A stretch of 64,000 nucleotides of DNA. Source: Apteryx mantelli. Taxonomy: Eukaryota > Chordata > Aves > Apterygiformes > Apterygidae. How positions within the stretch are numbered: the first letter of the stretch is position 1; every line of letters begins with the position of its first letter. A model generated the notes under the pieces. The model was not told the DNA's origin. It saw nothing but the letters and a program-made list of their open reading frames with translations, and ran no database searches. Positions 13,529 to 25,029 of this stretch are shown in pieces. Both the position numbers and the translations under genes were made by a program. The stretch spans positions 13,348,001-13,412,000 of the forward strand of contig NC_089994.1 in NCBI RefSeq assembly GCF_036417845.1, given 5' to 3'.

Positions 13529-13544
13529 AAAAAAAAAAAAAAAA
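13529..13544. repeat. Poly(A) tract, 16 bases
   Basis: Uninterrupted A run with no identifiable retroposon body beside it. Confidence 0.9.
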
Positions 13545-15586
13545 CTTAAAGGCATCAGAAGTCTTGGAGTTTGTCTGCTCCAATTTGGCTGGCAAGTTAT
13601 TTAGAGTCAAGTCAACTCCTATAGGAATCTTTTCATTGACTTCAAGAGAAGCTGTGCTGGGCAACTGGTCTCCTACCTACCTTCTCTTTCCTTGATGCAA
13701 GTATGCAGCATGAGGAGGAGTATATTTTAATTATACCGGTGTATATTTAAAATGATATAAAGCAAGACCATGCTATAATATGACACAATTTAAAAGTTCA
13801 AAAGACATGTTAAGCAATATAATTTTGTGTTCCACATGGCCACTATGAAAGCAAATTTAAAAATAGTGCATTTAAGTAGTTGAATACTACACACAATTAT
13901 TAATACAGACAGCTAAATGAGCTTCTGAAATATCTTTACATGTATAAATGAGCTGGTTCAATCTAGCTTCTCTACCAGAGTTTCTTCTCTGCTGAGGGAA
14001 GGATTTTTTAAGCTTCTCTTACAGAAGTTTACAGAAATCCTTCTGTTAGCTTCAAAGAGACTTAGATCAGGTCTACATGCAAAAAGTAGACTTAAACTTG
14101 TGATTCCTGAGATGAATTTGTGTGTTAATTCATTGTGCTAGTAAGTGCAATTCTAACAACAAGATCTTTTAGTGTTTCATTTAAATCTGCGAATTCCCCC
14201 CAAACGTATTCCTTCTGTTAACTAGAGAAAACACATTTTTTTTTATGCTTCTAAAGGGCATAATATAAAAAACAGAATGCAGTAAGTGTATTTGCACCTT
14301 TATTACACAACTGATACAGGCATTAGCAAACTTGCATTTTCAGAATGAATCTTTTAATTTATATCCTGTAGACACCAGCTTTTCAATCCCATATGGACAA
14401 CCAAGAATACACTAGATAGAAAGCTCTGTATGGTACTCAGTAGGAGCAGTCATGCTTCTGCTTTTCTCTCTTTAACTGAGGCAGGAAGCTTAGATTCAGT
14501 TCCTCTGTACAAACATTGAAAGAATAACTTCTCTTAATGTGGATTTTAGTTGTTACTTAATAATCGTACATAATCGTATGCATTTGGCTCAGTGGCTCGG
14601 TGCCAGACCCATGATTTTAGATAAGTGAATTTTCTTTTGGAACTGAATCATTGATTCTATACTGAATTGCTGAAATCTGTGGGAAAACTTTTCCCTGGGG
14701 GGGAAAAAAAAACTTGGTTTCGCCCTTCTTTTTCATCATTCAATTTTCCCATTTACTTTCCATTTTGCTTTTGGATATGCTTTGGCAATAAAGACACTGA
14801 ATTTCAAAACTTAATGGGTTGTGTACATGTTGCCTGTAGTTTGCAGATACACACTTCTATCAATTGCGTTTTGATTTTAAAATAATCCTGTGTAAAATGC
14901 TGTTGAAATGAAGTGGTCTGTGAATTCACTGTAGTGACTACTAGATACTAGCTTCTCAGCATAAATGCATCTCAACTGATTGGGAGATTGCCTATTGGAT
15001 TAGAGAGAAATGTGATATTCTGTATGTATAGATATTTCTCACAGAACCTGTTCTTGACTTTTTGATCTCAAAGCGGATCACTGCCTGCAGTTCAGAACAA
15101 ATCAGAAAGGTAGGTGGAAAGTACCAGTTGCTTATGAAGATAAAATTTGCATCCCATTCTGAAACTGTTTGAAATGTCAAATGTGTACTTTTTTCAGTAG
15201 AAATCCACCTTTTATTTTTAAATACTATTAAAGAAACCCCCAATATATGTTGATCAGTGTTGATGCACAACATCTGGTTTGACCTGTCACAAATTTTTTG
15301 GATTATTGACCTAACAATGTTGTTTATCTCTGTCCCAATTTTGAATGGGAAAATTACTCCCCTTCTGAAACTCTGCTGAAACTCTGTAAAATAATCTCAG
15401 AGTATCTATGACTATGCCTTCAGTTGGCACATAGTGCCTTGCTGTATGGACATTATACTGTTGTTATTAATTGCAAAGAACAACATATTATTACTGGTTA
15501 TAAATCACTCTTTGCTTTTCGCATTGGGTAGAGAATATTCTGAGTGCTGATAAGAAGCTACTCACTCTCCAAAGGTAAAGGCACAG

Positions 15587-15590
<4 letters not shown>

Positions 15591-15618
<28 letters not shown>
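15591..15618. repeat. Poly(T) tract, 28 bases
   Basis: Uninterrupted T run, the longest homopolymer in the window. No retroposed sequence or target-site duplication was recognised next to it. It is likely length-variable. Confidence 0.95.
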
Positions 15619-15621
<3 letters not shown>

Positions 15622-16107
15622 GAGTTTAACCTATTGTTTCACACTACCTACCAAACATTTGGGATGCTGTCTTACTCAAAATAGTAGCTTCTACGGTTCA
15701 AAAGCACTTAGGCTACTCCTGTGCAATAAAGCTCCTTAGAGGAAAAGGGAAACTTACAGTAACACTTATTTCTCCTGTGACTAAATACGTTGGTTGTCTT
15801 TTGAAAAGCACCCACCTCCCCAACTGAAGAGAATGGGAAAAGCTGCTTCCTTTACAGAGTGTCAGAATGCCCATCCAGCATCTCCAAAGCTTATATTAAA
15901 GAAGCAAGATAGGCCACGGGTGCTTCTGAAGGGAGGGAGGAAACAAAGGCACATCAAAAATAAGAAAACTCAAAGTAATATGCCTGCTACCTTGAAGTTA
16001 TAACTAGTGAAACAGTGCTGGCTGACTTTCAGTAAAGTCTAAGCCAATTTTGGCTTCTCTCTAGAAAGAGTTTAAATGCTCTTAGGTCATTTCTCATTCT
16101 ATTACAG

Positions 16108-16227
16108 AAGAAGGCTATCAGTCGCATTCTGGATCATGGCTATTCTATACTGGATTCCCCCAAGGCAACTCAATCGCTTCCAAAAGTGGAAAAGTCCTTG
16201 AGCAAACAGCAAGAGGAAGATAAAGTG
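16108..16227 (+). CDS. Candidate upstream RIMBP2 (or novel gene) coding exon, 40 codons
   Basis: A clear exon signature. A pyrimidine-rich tract ending TTCTATTACAG leads into 120 bases open in phase 0, closed by the strong donor GTGAGT. The peptide starts KKAISRILDHGYSILDSP and ends SLSKQQEEDKV. It is hydrophilic, with a basic start and acidic Gln-rich end. I do not recognise the domain. It lies on the same strand as STX2 and the RIMBP2 exons and has phase 0 at both ends, like the exons at 20388, 27738 and 28717; the four can be spliced without a stop. The simplest inference is that it is a far-5' exon of a long RIMBP2 isoform. A separate, undescribed gene between STX2 and RIMBP2 is the alternative. 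No initiator Met occurs in the exon, so at least one further exon must lie upstream. Confidence 0.6.
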
Positions 16228-19200
16228 GTGAGTAACCATCTCCAATCCGGGACATGACAGAATTTAAAAACTTGTCCTTTTCTTGGAGGGGGAGAGAGGT
16301 CATTGTTTCGATAACTGTAGCTCTTCATGATTCCCACATTAAAAATGTCACTGCTTCCTAAGCTGCCTACTAAAAAGTACATTTATTTTTAAATACATTA
16401 GTTTGCATGTGTAGAAGTATACATTTAGTTTACACCTACAACACAAAACTTTCTTATCACAGCTTTGTATTGTTCCTCTATAATTACTGATGGGAACATT
16501 TAAAAAAAAAACAAAAAAACTTTCACCTAAAATGAGGCTCTAAACCTTTTGTAAGAGCTATAGGAAATTTCTACAAACAGAAGAAGGACTTCCAAAGTAC
16601 TCAGTAGCATATTCTGTGATCTGCATTTCTGAAATGAAGCTGGATAGGTTACAGCCTACGTATGAATTTAGGAGGCTAATTTTAGGTTACAGTAATCTTG
16701 CTCTCTGCCTGAAGACTTGATCCACCCTGGAAGAGTCACCCAACTCTGTCTGCCAGGACAAGTCAGGAGAAAAGCTATGATGTTCTGCTCAGGACCCAAA
16801 GCATGACAGCTGGGCACACTTGTACTCACTTGACTTTGAAGCTATTTATAAGGCTCTTGTCAGAGTTCCCATTTACATGGCTTCCTCTAGTATATTTTGG
16901 GGTCTAATTTTCCCAGCAATATGAGGCAAATAAAACTATGGAACAAATCAATCTTAGCCAGAAAACAGATAAAATGACAGGAAGATAAAATTTATCACCA
17001 AGTGTTGAAATGTATTTTTTTAATTACAGCTGATATTAAAAATAAAATCCCTGGAAATAATGGAAATTACTGTAAACTTCACATGAGTTTGAAGCAAATA
17101 AAGGCAAAGTCTCTAGGTTTCCCTGGAATCCAGCTGGATTCACACATCCATATACAAAAGTGATTTTTTTAATGATATATTTGTCCTCTGCATTTTCCTC
17201 ATCAGAGCTGGTTGGTTGCTAAGCTATAGGGAAGTGTGTGCTACAAAGAACTGACAGGCTTGTAGGCAAGGATGCTTTTCTTGTTTTCCCATTGGGCGTT
17301 CTTTTTATTCTACCCAGACATAAATGAGTGCCCTTTTTGGCTTTCCTATCATTGAACACTAGGAAAATAAAGGTGTAATTATTTTAATCGTGTTTAAAAA
17401 ATATTTTTTGTGATGAAAGGGGAAATAGTTCATTGCCATCTGTTATAAACTTAAGTCCTGTGTTTGCATACTGATGTATGTAGCATTGCAACTCAATATA
17501 GTCACATGTAAAAAGAAAATCAAAATTGGATTGAATTGCTTTAGGATAGTGGCTATTTGAATAATAATAATAAAAAAAGGTATGTAACATATTGTTGTTC
17601 TTACTAAAATGAATGATTTTACTGCAGTTTGAGAGAAAGGTGACCGCTCTGGGAGCAGGCAGTGAGGTTTGAAGGGACCTCACTGGGCTGGAAATGAGTT
17701 GGGAAGGGAAAATGGTTTCCCTGTTTCTTCCTCCCCTCTTGAGAGGGGGCAGTGACATTTCAGGGGATGCTAGACATGAGGTCTGGTCTACCCTTTTTTC
17801 AGACACCCAGATAATAGCTGCCTTCCATCTCCCATGCAGACATTTACCTCTGTGTTTACTTCACTCTGCAGCAACTCCCCTTCACTCTCGCTTCTGTTGC
17901 AGTCTCTACTCACTCTCCGGTGTTCACAGACTGATGGAGGGAGAGGAAGAACAGGCCAGAGGTGAAATAAGCTATAGGAGCAGAAAGGGAGAAAGAAGGT
18001 GCGAGTAAGGCCAGGAAGTAGAAGGTCCCTTTGAGCAAGGCTTTGTTTCTGTTTTTCCGAGGGTTGGTAGCCTACAGTGCCAGCTGCTGCTGCTGTGAAG
18101 ATTGCTCCCGTAGCGTTAGCATTACCTCCTCTCCACTTTCACCATCATCAGGAGCAATGGACTGTGCCTACTTTTGCTATACCTTGTGGCAGCTCAAGTT
18201 CTGGCCAAGAGCTCATTCAGTTTTATTTCTACTAGAATCGGGCATTATTATCCAGGTACAATGGTATACTAAAAAGATATTCATACTTGTCCACTGTATC
18301 AACCTGGATTAGGCAGATCATCTTATTCAGAGTTCAGCAATTACCATCCAACACGTTGTTGAAAAATGACTAATTCACATCAAAATGCTTTGAGTGATTA
18401 TTTTACATGTAGTAAGTCTCAGTCCCTCAAGTAAGCAAATAGACCCTTGTGCTCTCTTCTCTAGAGTATGTTTGCATCTGTTGTATACATTTGGTGCTCT
18501 AGTTTCAGTGTCCTCTGAGATGTGGTGGGTTTACACCAGAGAAATATCAGATGAAAACAGGAAACGTTCAGATGATATAGCGGGAGAGGGAATTGTCTTA
18601 ATTGTTCAGAAAAGATTTTTGGACTCCTCCCAAGCATCCTGGCCTATAAGAAGCAGAAATTATCAATGCTAGAACAGTGACAGATGGTTAGTGTTTGTAG
18701 TACGAGCAGTTCTAATGACCACCTTTGGTTCACAGACAGTGACTTCAGAACAGCTACATAAAAGGTTTCTTCTCAGTTTCAAGCAGATATCTGTGTTATT
18801 AGAACCAATTCACTTTTCCTTCCTTTTTGGTTTGTTTTATTACTTTTTCCTTCTGCCATCTTCTGCTGGTGGGTAATTAGATCATTTTGAGGGCTGATTA
18901 GAGAAAAGAATCCTTTCCAAACTTCTTCTGAATAGATCCTTTGGTTGCTATTGCAAGGTTCAATTTTTTTTAAATATGAAATCCACATCTGTTATATGGT
19001 ACAAAATGCCAAGTCATGCTGACCAAATAAAGACAAACTGACTCACCATTAACAGAGAAAGAATGAAAGTAAGGCTAGGGGCATCTGGATTTCAATTACT
19101 TTTGTTTACCCTCTGGGAGTTGTTTTGGTTATTCAAGATTAAAGGTTATGTAAAGCTTAAAAAAAAAAAAAAAGCTGTTCTCATACAGACAGCATATAGA

Positions 19201-20387
19201 ATGAGGGACAACAGGAAACTTCATTATACAAGGTGTCTTTAAAGGGGAGATGCAGACACCAGCTGCCTTTCAGCACTAGGAAAAAGCTCAATATCAAGAG
19301 AGGAAGAAGGCTTTCAATGGGTGTTAGAAGGCAGGAACAGCAGAGCTCTCCCCTGTTCTGGGGAGCTTCTAGACCTGTGCTGGCTGTTAAATATGACCTG
19401 GCTGCTACTCAGGCCCAAGGAAATAGGGCTCTGGTAGCATATCCATTCATATTATTTTTGCTTTTCACCCATTTTTTCCTTGTTGCTGGGGAACTGCTGC
19501 TCACTTTCCCTTACACTTCCATGAACAGAGGAAAGTGGGATAACTCTAAAAGGAGGAGTACTAAATTACAGTGACCTGAGCAATACGGTATGAGGCCATT
19601 TTCCTAATTTGCTTTCTGTGTTATTCCTGCCTGTTTTACTCTTTTTGGTTTATTTAGGTTTCTAAGCTCTAGGAGGCAAGGCTGTTGTACTTTGAACATA
19701 GTATACTGTAAAGTTTAAGTGTGAATTCAGCAATACCTTGAAATTTAAAAAGGAATCAATTCCAAGTTCTCTAGCACACTTAAAATAATACTGCATATTT
19801 ATTCTGTACCCTGCCATTTTGTATTAGGTAACAGGAGAGGGAACAAAGGTCCCTGTGTGTGTGTGCTTCTTTATCCCACATAAATCCAGGGATGTGACAG
19901 AAAGTGCCCTCTTTTGACTGAGTCATCTGATGAAGAGGTGCCATTCACCATTTAGCTACATTCTACTTTACATCTCTGCTATTTCACTCATCTTCTACAA
20001 AAACCCAACATGCGATTCTTCCTGTGACTGAAAAAGACAAAATGCCATGCAATGAGCAAATTGCTCCTAGTAACAATATTACTTACTATTTGGATTGCAG
20101 TGGCATCTAGTCTCCTGTTCTGTAATATCAGCAGTCCACACCATGTTAAGCACTACACAGACACTGGATTAGTAACCGGGCTCTGACACAGATATTATGG
20201 CCTCAGTTGTTGACCGAATGCCACATCTAACTTTTGCCACTAGCCCGCTTTAGCTTTAAGGATATACTTTGAAACTTGTGCTTCACCATGCAAGAAAAAA
20301 ATTGACTTAACACTAACAGAAGCCTTAAGATATGTTAAATGTGTTGTAATATATTTTAATGAGATATTGATAACTTATGTTCCACAG
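16228..20387 (+). other. Putative intron between exons at 16.1 and 20.4 kb
   Basis: Mostly AT-rich. A GC-richer patch at about 17,640-18,150 contains short open frames on both strands, none with convincing splice context or recognisable product. A 15-base poly(A) lies at 19159-19173. No recognised repeats or genes. Confidence 0.5.
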
Positions 20388-20498
20388 TCCAAAAAGGGCA
20401 ACAAGAGAGCAAAACAAACATCTGAAAATCCTCCACACCACAGATTTGAGGGCAGAAGCAAACAGAAAAGTAGCCTGATAACTCTTAAGAGAAGCAAG
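20388..20498 (+). CDS. Candidate upstream RIMBP2 (or novel gene) coding exon, 37 codons
   Basis: Acceptor CTTATGTTCCACAG (polypyrimidine tract only moderate), then 111 open bases in phase 0, then the consensus donor AAG|GTAAGT. The peptide begins SKKGNKRAKQTSENPPHH and ends SSLITLKRSK. About 12 of 37 residues are Lys or Arg, giving a disordered, strongly basic segment with a KKGNKRAK patch that could bind acidic partners or act as a nuclear signal. No family is recognised. It can splice in frame from the exon ending at 16227 and into the exon starting at 27738. Membership of RIMBP2 is inferred from strand, phase and position. The CpG island lies downstream of this exon, so its transcript must start at an earlier promoter. 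Confidence 0.6.
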
Positions 20499-21270
20499 GT
20501 AAGTTTACATGCGCTAAAATCTTCCAGTGGTTTTGCTGTCAATTGCTGAAACAGCTGGCACTGCATTGGTGGTAGCATCCCTTGGAAGTCTGTCCTACTG
20601 TAGTACTCACTATCAGAGGCTTCAACCGAAAGTGGACAAATCCCTGGTTTGGATTAAACCAAGCAGTTCTAGTTAGCAGAGGATGAATAAGACTCTGAAA
20701 GAGGTAAGTTTCTTTTCCTTCCTCCTGATTATTTTTTGTCTTTATTATTAAAGCCCTGGATATTTTTGATAGCCACATACTTTATTCTTTTCTCACCATT
20801 TTAATTTTTTTTGCCTTTTTCTAGCTAACCGTGCCTTTGATTTATACTCTATTCTTAAAACTTCTTGATTTTCTTTCACTGCAATTGCTATAGTTTGGAT
20901 TTTTAGGACACAGAGGTTTTGAACAAGTAAGATGCTTCATAGTCCTTAATTTTTCTTTTTTTTAAATATGTTTGGAAAATCATACCTAGTTAAATTTCAA
21001 GATTTAATTATTTGACTATTTCTCAGTATAATGGCATCTGACAGGAATGAGGAAAAAAAATCAATGTAAAAGATGCACACGGCTGAAATTATATAGGGTT
21101 CATTGGAAACTATCACAGTGCCTAACCTTTAAGAAGGACCATGTCTAGTTCACCTCTGTCCAGTGAATTTCTTCTAACTGAAGGCATCTGGCCATTATAA
21201 AGACCCTTGTTGTAAAAGGAAGAGGATGAATGCAGAAACAGATAGTGATAATCTACATCTAGACTGTTTC
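20499..21270 (+). other. Putative intron segment
   Basis: AT-rich, without recognised genes. A second consensus donor (GAAAGAG|GTAAGTTT) occurs at 20702-20703, but no convincing exon precedes it. Confidence 0.5.
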
Positions 21271-21466
21271 ACAGAGTCACAGAATGGCTGAGGTTGGAAG
21301 GGACCTCTGGAGATCATCTAGTCCAACCCCCCTGCTCAAGCAGGGTCACCTAGAGCACATCGCACAGGATCGTGTCCAGGCAGGTTTTGAATATCTCCAG
21401 AGAAGGAGACTCCACAGCCTCTCTGGGCAACCTGTTCCAGTGCTCTGTCACCCTCACAGTGTTTGA
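21271..21466 (-). mobile_element. CR1 LINE 3'-end fragment (avian type)
   Basis: Starts at ACAGAGTCACAGAATGGCTG, the reverse complement of the CR1 octamer tail. It continues through the hallmark GGTTGGAAGGGACCTCTGG, ATCTAGTCCAACCCCCCTGC, CAGGCAGGTTTTGAATATC and CAACCTGTTCCAGTGCTCTG. It is minus-oriented, about 196 bases, 5'-truncated and little diverged. The open frame it contains is incidental. This is the strongest single marker that the genome is a bird's. Confidence 0.95.
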
Positions 21467-24400
21467 ATGACAGCTCCCTAATCTGTATTCAGAAGTCCAG
21501 ATAGGACTATTTACTCTTCAATTGATGGTCTGAAGACAGGAGTCCTGGCACAAAGAAACTGGGAATTGCTGCCTCCTAACTTCTCTTACTTAATAATGTT
21601 TGTCTTAAAATCTTTTTGTGATATCTTTAAATGGTTCTATATAGACTAATAAAGTATGCCTGCATACTTTACTGCACTGCACTACTGAGAGCTTGGACTG
21701 CACTTAGAGAAGATGTTTTGCTTTCCTCCTGAGGCAGGGAAGGAACTTAAGCAATGGTTTGCCATTTGATGGAAAAAGTAGATAACAAATCTAACCAATG
21801 CTACTATTGGGATCTTATTTGTATTTCTGTGATCATTGCAAAATGGCTCCATGTCAAGCCAAGGTGTATATCCATACATACTGTTTCCTGATTTTACTCT
21901 AAATACACTGAGCTCACATACCTGCCATGCAATAGACATAGTAATGTAATTTTTTTAGTTAGATATCTGAATGGTGAGGATTATATCACTGAACTATGCC
22001 CCAGTTTTGTAAGTAATAATTCACATACTTAACTGGTAGGAGTCACTGTAAGGGCATAAGGCCTTCATCCTGCAAATACATTATTACAAAACTTAAGTTG
22101 ATGGGTCCAAGAATAAGGAGGATGATGCTCCAAATCCCATTTCTAAATCTCTGCTTGAAATCCAGCCCAAAACAGAAGTTACTAGATGTCTGATGGTTCC
22201 ATCCCAGTTCCTTAGAGACAACTGTCTGCACCATCATTAGCATCTGATGCTAGCAAGATTTATCTCGCTTTGCCTGCCTGCTATAAATGTTTTGGTTTTA
22301 TTGTCTAGCACAAATTACTTAACTCATTGCAGTTGCAGCAGTTAGCCTATGAAAGTTAAACAGCAACCAGGCTACAGTGCTCCTTCAGTAAAACAAACCC
22401 TGCTTTTACAAAAGCCCAATGAATTAGAATCCTACCAGCAAGAACATATTTTTTCTGTTGCTAACTAGCCTGGACAAGGGTGCTCGGGATAACACTACTT
22501 TTTTTTTTTTTTTTAACTTTTATAATTGCATTTATTTACCACCTTCTTTTTAAAATACCTGATTTAAATTTTTGGTCACCATGGAGTAATCCACAATTAA
22601 AAATATTACACACTGATGTTAAATTCATTTTTATCGTCATTCTGTGATATTGGTTTGCATGCAAGGCTTGTGAAGGAGGGTGATTAACACCCTTCCAAAA
22701 ACCACTGAGCCTGAGATTGGCACAGATAAGGAAATAGTGAAGATACTCTCAGAATGCCCTTGGGATGGAGACAGAACACCCTGTTTATCTGCAGAGATGC
22801 TGCTTTTCCAAAGTGACACTGGGGTACACTGATGATGGGGAATTTTATCAGAAAACTACTTCTGTTTCATCTTTAATACTCATTAATGAATTCACTCTCC
22901 AGGGCTCTCAATTCAATACCCTTCAGCAGATGCAAACACTGTAAGAATTGCTTTAAAAAATCAATAAATACTTAAGTGTTTGTCAACTTTAAGACTTTTT
23001 ACAGTATCATTTACTCAACAGTTTAATGCTTAATAGAAAACACTTGCCTGTTAAATATTCATGTGCAGATTTAGCAGATGTAACACATCAGTTTGACTCA
23101 ATTTTTCTAGCTCTTTTCATTCATGACAAAATGAACTGTTTCGGAGAATGGAAATTACATTTGCTGCTGGAGAGCAACAACTGAATTACTCACCTGAGGT
23201 TAGTGTTAGGATCTATTTATAAGAATCTGTTAGTATTCCAATTTGGGGTATTATAGTTTTCACCATTCAAATTTTGGAGCCTTCTTGGCTTCAGAAATGG
23301 AAAGTCAGTTCAAGTAAACCAAGTTTACAGAATTGTATCTTACTTATGTATAGCCTCTCTAAGAGATTGGTTGCTATGCTGGGTATCTTACTCCACTCCT
23401 TTATTACAGGAGATACGTAGAATATTAACTATTTCAGGAGACTAGCAAGTTATTCGCTGATGATTAGATTGTTAAACTATCCTTTAACTGCACTAGAAAG
23501 AAATAATATAAATGTTTGAACAATCCAATGTAAGAATGTATAATTTGACAATACGACTACTTCAGGCTGCTGTTAAAGTATAAGTATCGGCTGATATGAC
23601 TTGCTTGAAGACACATTTACAATTTTACCAAATACCTATAACTTAGTCAGCTTTCAGGGATATTTTTTTTTATCATCAGAGAAATAAGCTGCTCTGTGTG
23701 GGGGGGGAGGGAGGGGGCTGGCATTGCTTCAGGAAATGTTAGTCTTCTATTTCCTGAAGGGCAAGGGCTGTCAGGAGATTCTTTAAAATTTGGAGAAATA
23801 TCTGTGATCAAATCTTGATTCAGTTGAAACTGAACTGGATTTTCATTCAGTCTATTATAAATGTAAAGATAATAATCAAAATTAATATTTAAATTTTTAT
23901 TGAGCAGTTATGAAGTTAAAGTATGTTCATGTCAGTGATGGGTGTCTGGTGAGGCTATGTATAAAAGGTTCAGACTATGACAGTGACCTGAAATCTGTAG
24001 TTTTTGGACCTGAATGTTTGATTCTTTTCCCTCCTTTTTTATTTTTCACACTTCCATTACAGAAAAAAGGCCAGGAAAGACAGTATGATGTTAGTAGGTA
24101 CAGCTCTTCTTTTGGTACTTTTACCTCAGCTCTCATCTTAGAGATTTCCAAAAATTTCTACTTCAAAAGTAAGAGAATCCTGGTTTGGGTTTTTTTTGAA
24201 TGTTAATATTTGCTAATTTACCCATAAAATATGGCTTGTAATGTTTACTGTGATTTAATGACTTTAAGTACTCAAACTTCTAAACCTTTAATATTATACC
24301 ATCGTGCAGTGATGTTGCACTAGTGGTGGTTTTGATTGTCCTCTCTCTAAAAACCAGGCATGAATATAAAAGACATATCCTGTTATTTGGATAGCTGCTC

Positions 24401-25019
24401 TAAAGCCAATTGGACGTGGCATACACAATTGAAGACAAAACTCTTTTAGCCTCTTCTGTGCTGGCATGATGTAAGCTGTGTTACTGCTGTAGCTTGGCTA
24501 AACTTCATATTACAATTTTTCCTGTAAGACCACCTTGAAGAGAAGATGCAGCTCTTCAAAGCTTTCATTTTAGCTAATGAAAATGAAACGCTCTAGAGTA
24601 CAAGTCTACCAGGGTGTAACTTCTGTGCTGTGGCCAGGCCCTGCAGTTTCAGCAAGCAAACCCCCTGATCTACAGATGACGAAACGACAATGTGCATTTG
24701 CAAATGAAAGGATTAATATGGACTGATGGGGGCTCAGTTTTGAGTTCCTGTGTTTCCTAGATCCTTTACATTTACTTACAGGTTTATGCTATACTTGCAT
24801 GGAAAACAAGGAACAATGTGTGTGTAGCTGGTCTAGGTGTGTTTTCTGTTCTCTGATTTTTGAGACTTACAGTTCTTTTCTCTTCATCAGTATAAGCAAA
24901 GATGTTGTTTTGTATCTGAGGCTTACCTGTGGTATTGCGACTCGAGGTTTCCAGCTGCTTGTTTCATGTGGTCCTGCGCTGTTCCTTGCATTTTCACAGC
25001 TCACTTTTGTAGAGTGTTT
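21467..25019 (+). other. Putative intron or upstream region before the CpG island
   Basis: AT-rich. Poly(T) of 16 at 22499-22514. G-rich tract at 23699-23721. Two exon-like micro-segments (22903-22940 and 24063-24089) have decent acceptors but no independent support. No recognised genes. Confidence 0.5.
22499..22514. repeat. Poly(T) tract, 16 bases
   Basis: Uninterrupted T run without a recognisable retroposon body. Confidence 0.9.
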
Positions 25020-25029
25020 CCGCCGCAGG

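Larger units (their letters stand above)
7201..16107. other. Intergenic or far-upstream intronic region
   Basis: About 9 kb of AT-rich DNA with no exon I can defend, apart from a weak basic ORF near 15.8 kb (see findings). It includes a MIR-like SINE at about 7,735-7,875, a C-rich tract at 8383-8404, poly(A) at 13529-13544 and a 28-base poly(T) at 15591-15618. If the exon at 16108 belongs to RIMBP2, part of this region would be intron or promoter of that gene. Confidence 0.5.

Noticed and set aside
17384..17806. 140-codon minus-strand open frame, the longest frame in the window
   Set aside because: Tyr/Asn runs come from AT-rich repeats, there is no recognisable domain, and another frame overlaps it on the other strand. 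Likely chance.
22903..22940. Exon-like 38 bases between CTCTCCAG and GTAAGA
   Set aside because: Entry in phase 0 leaves phase 2, incompatible with the next supported exon at 27738. Too short to judge and no family match.
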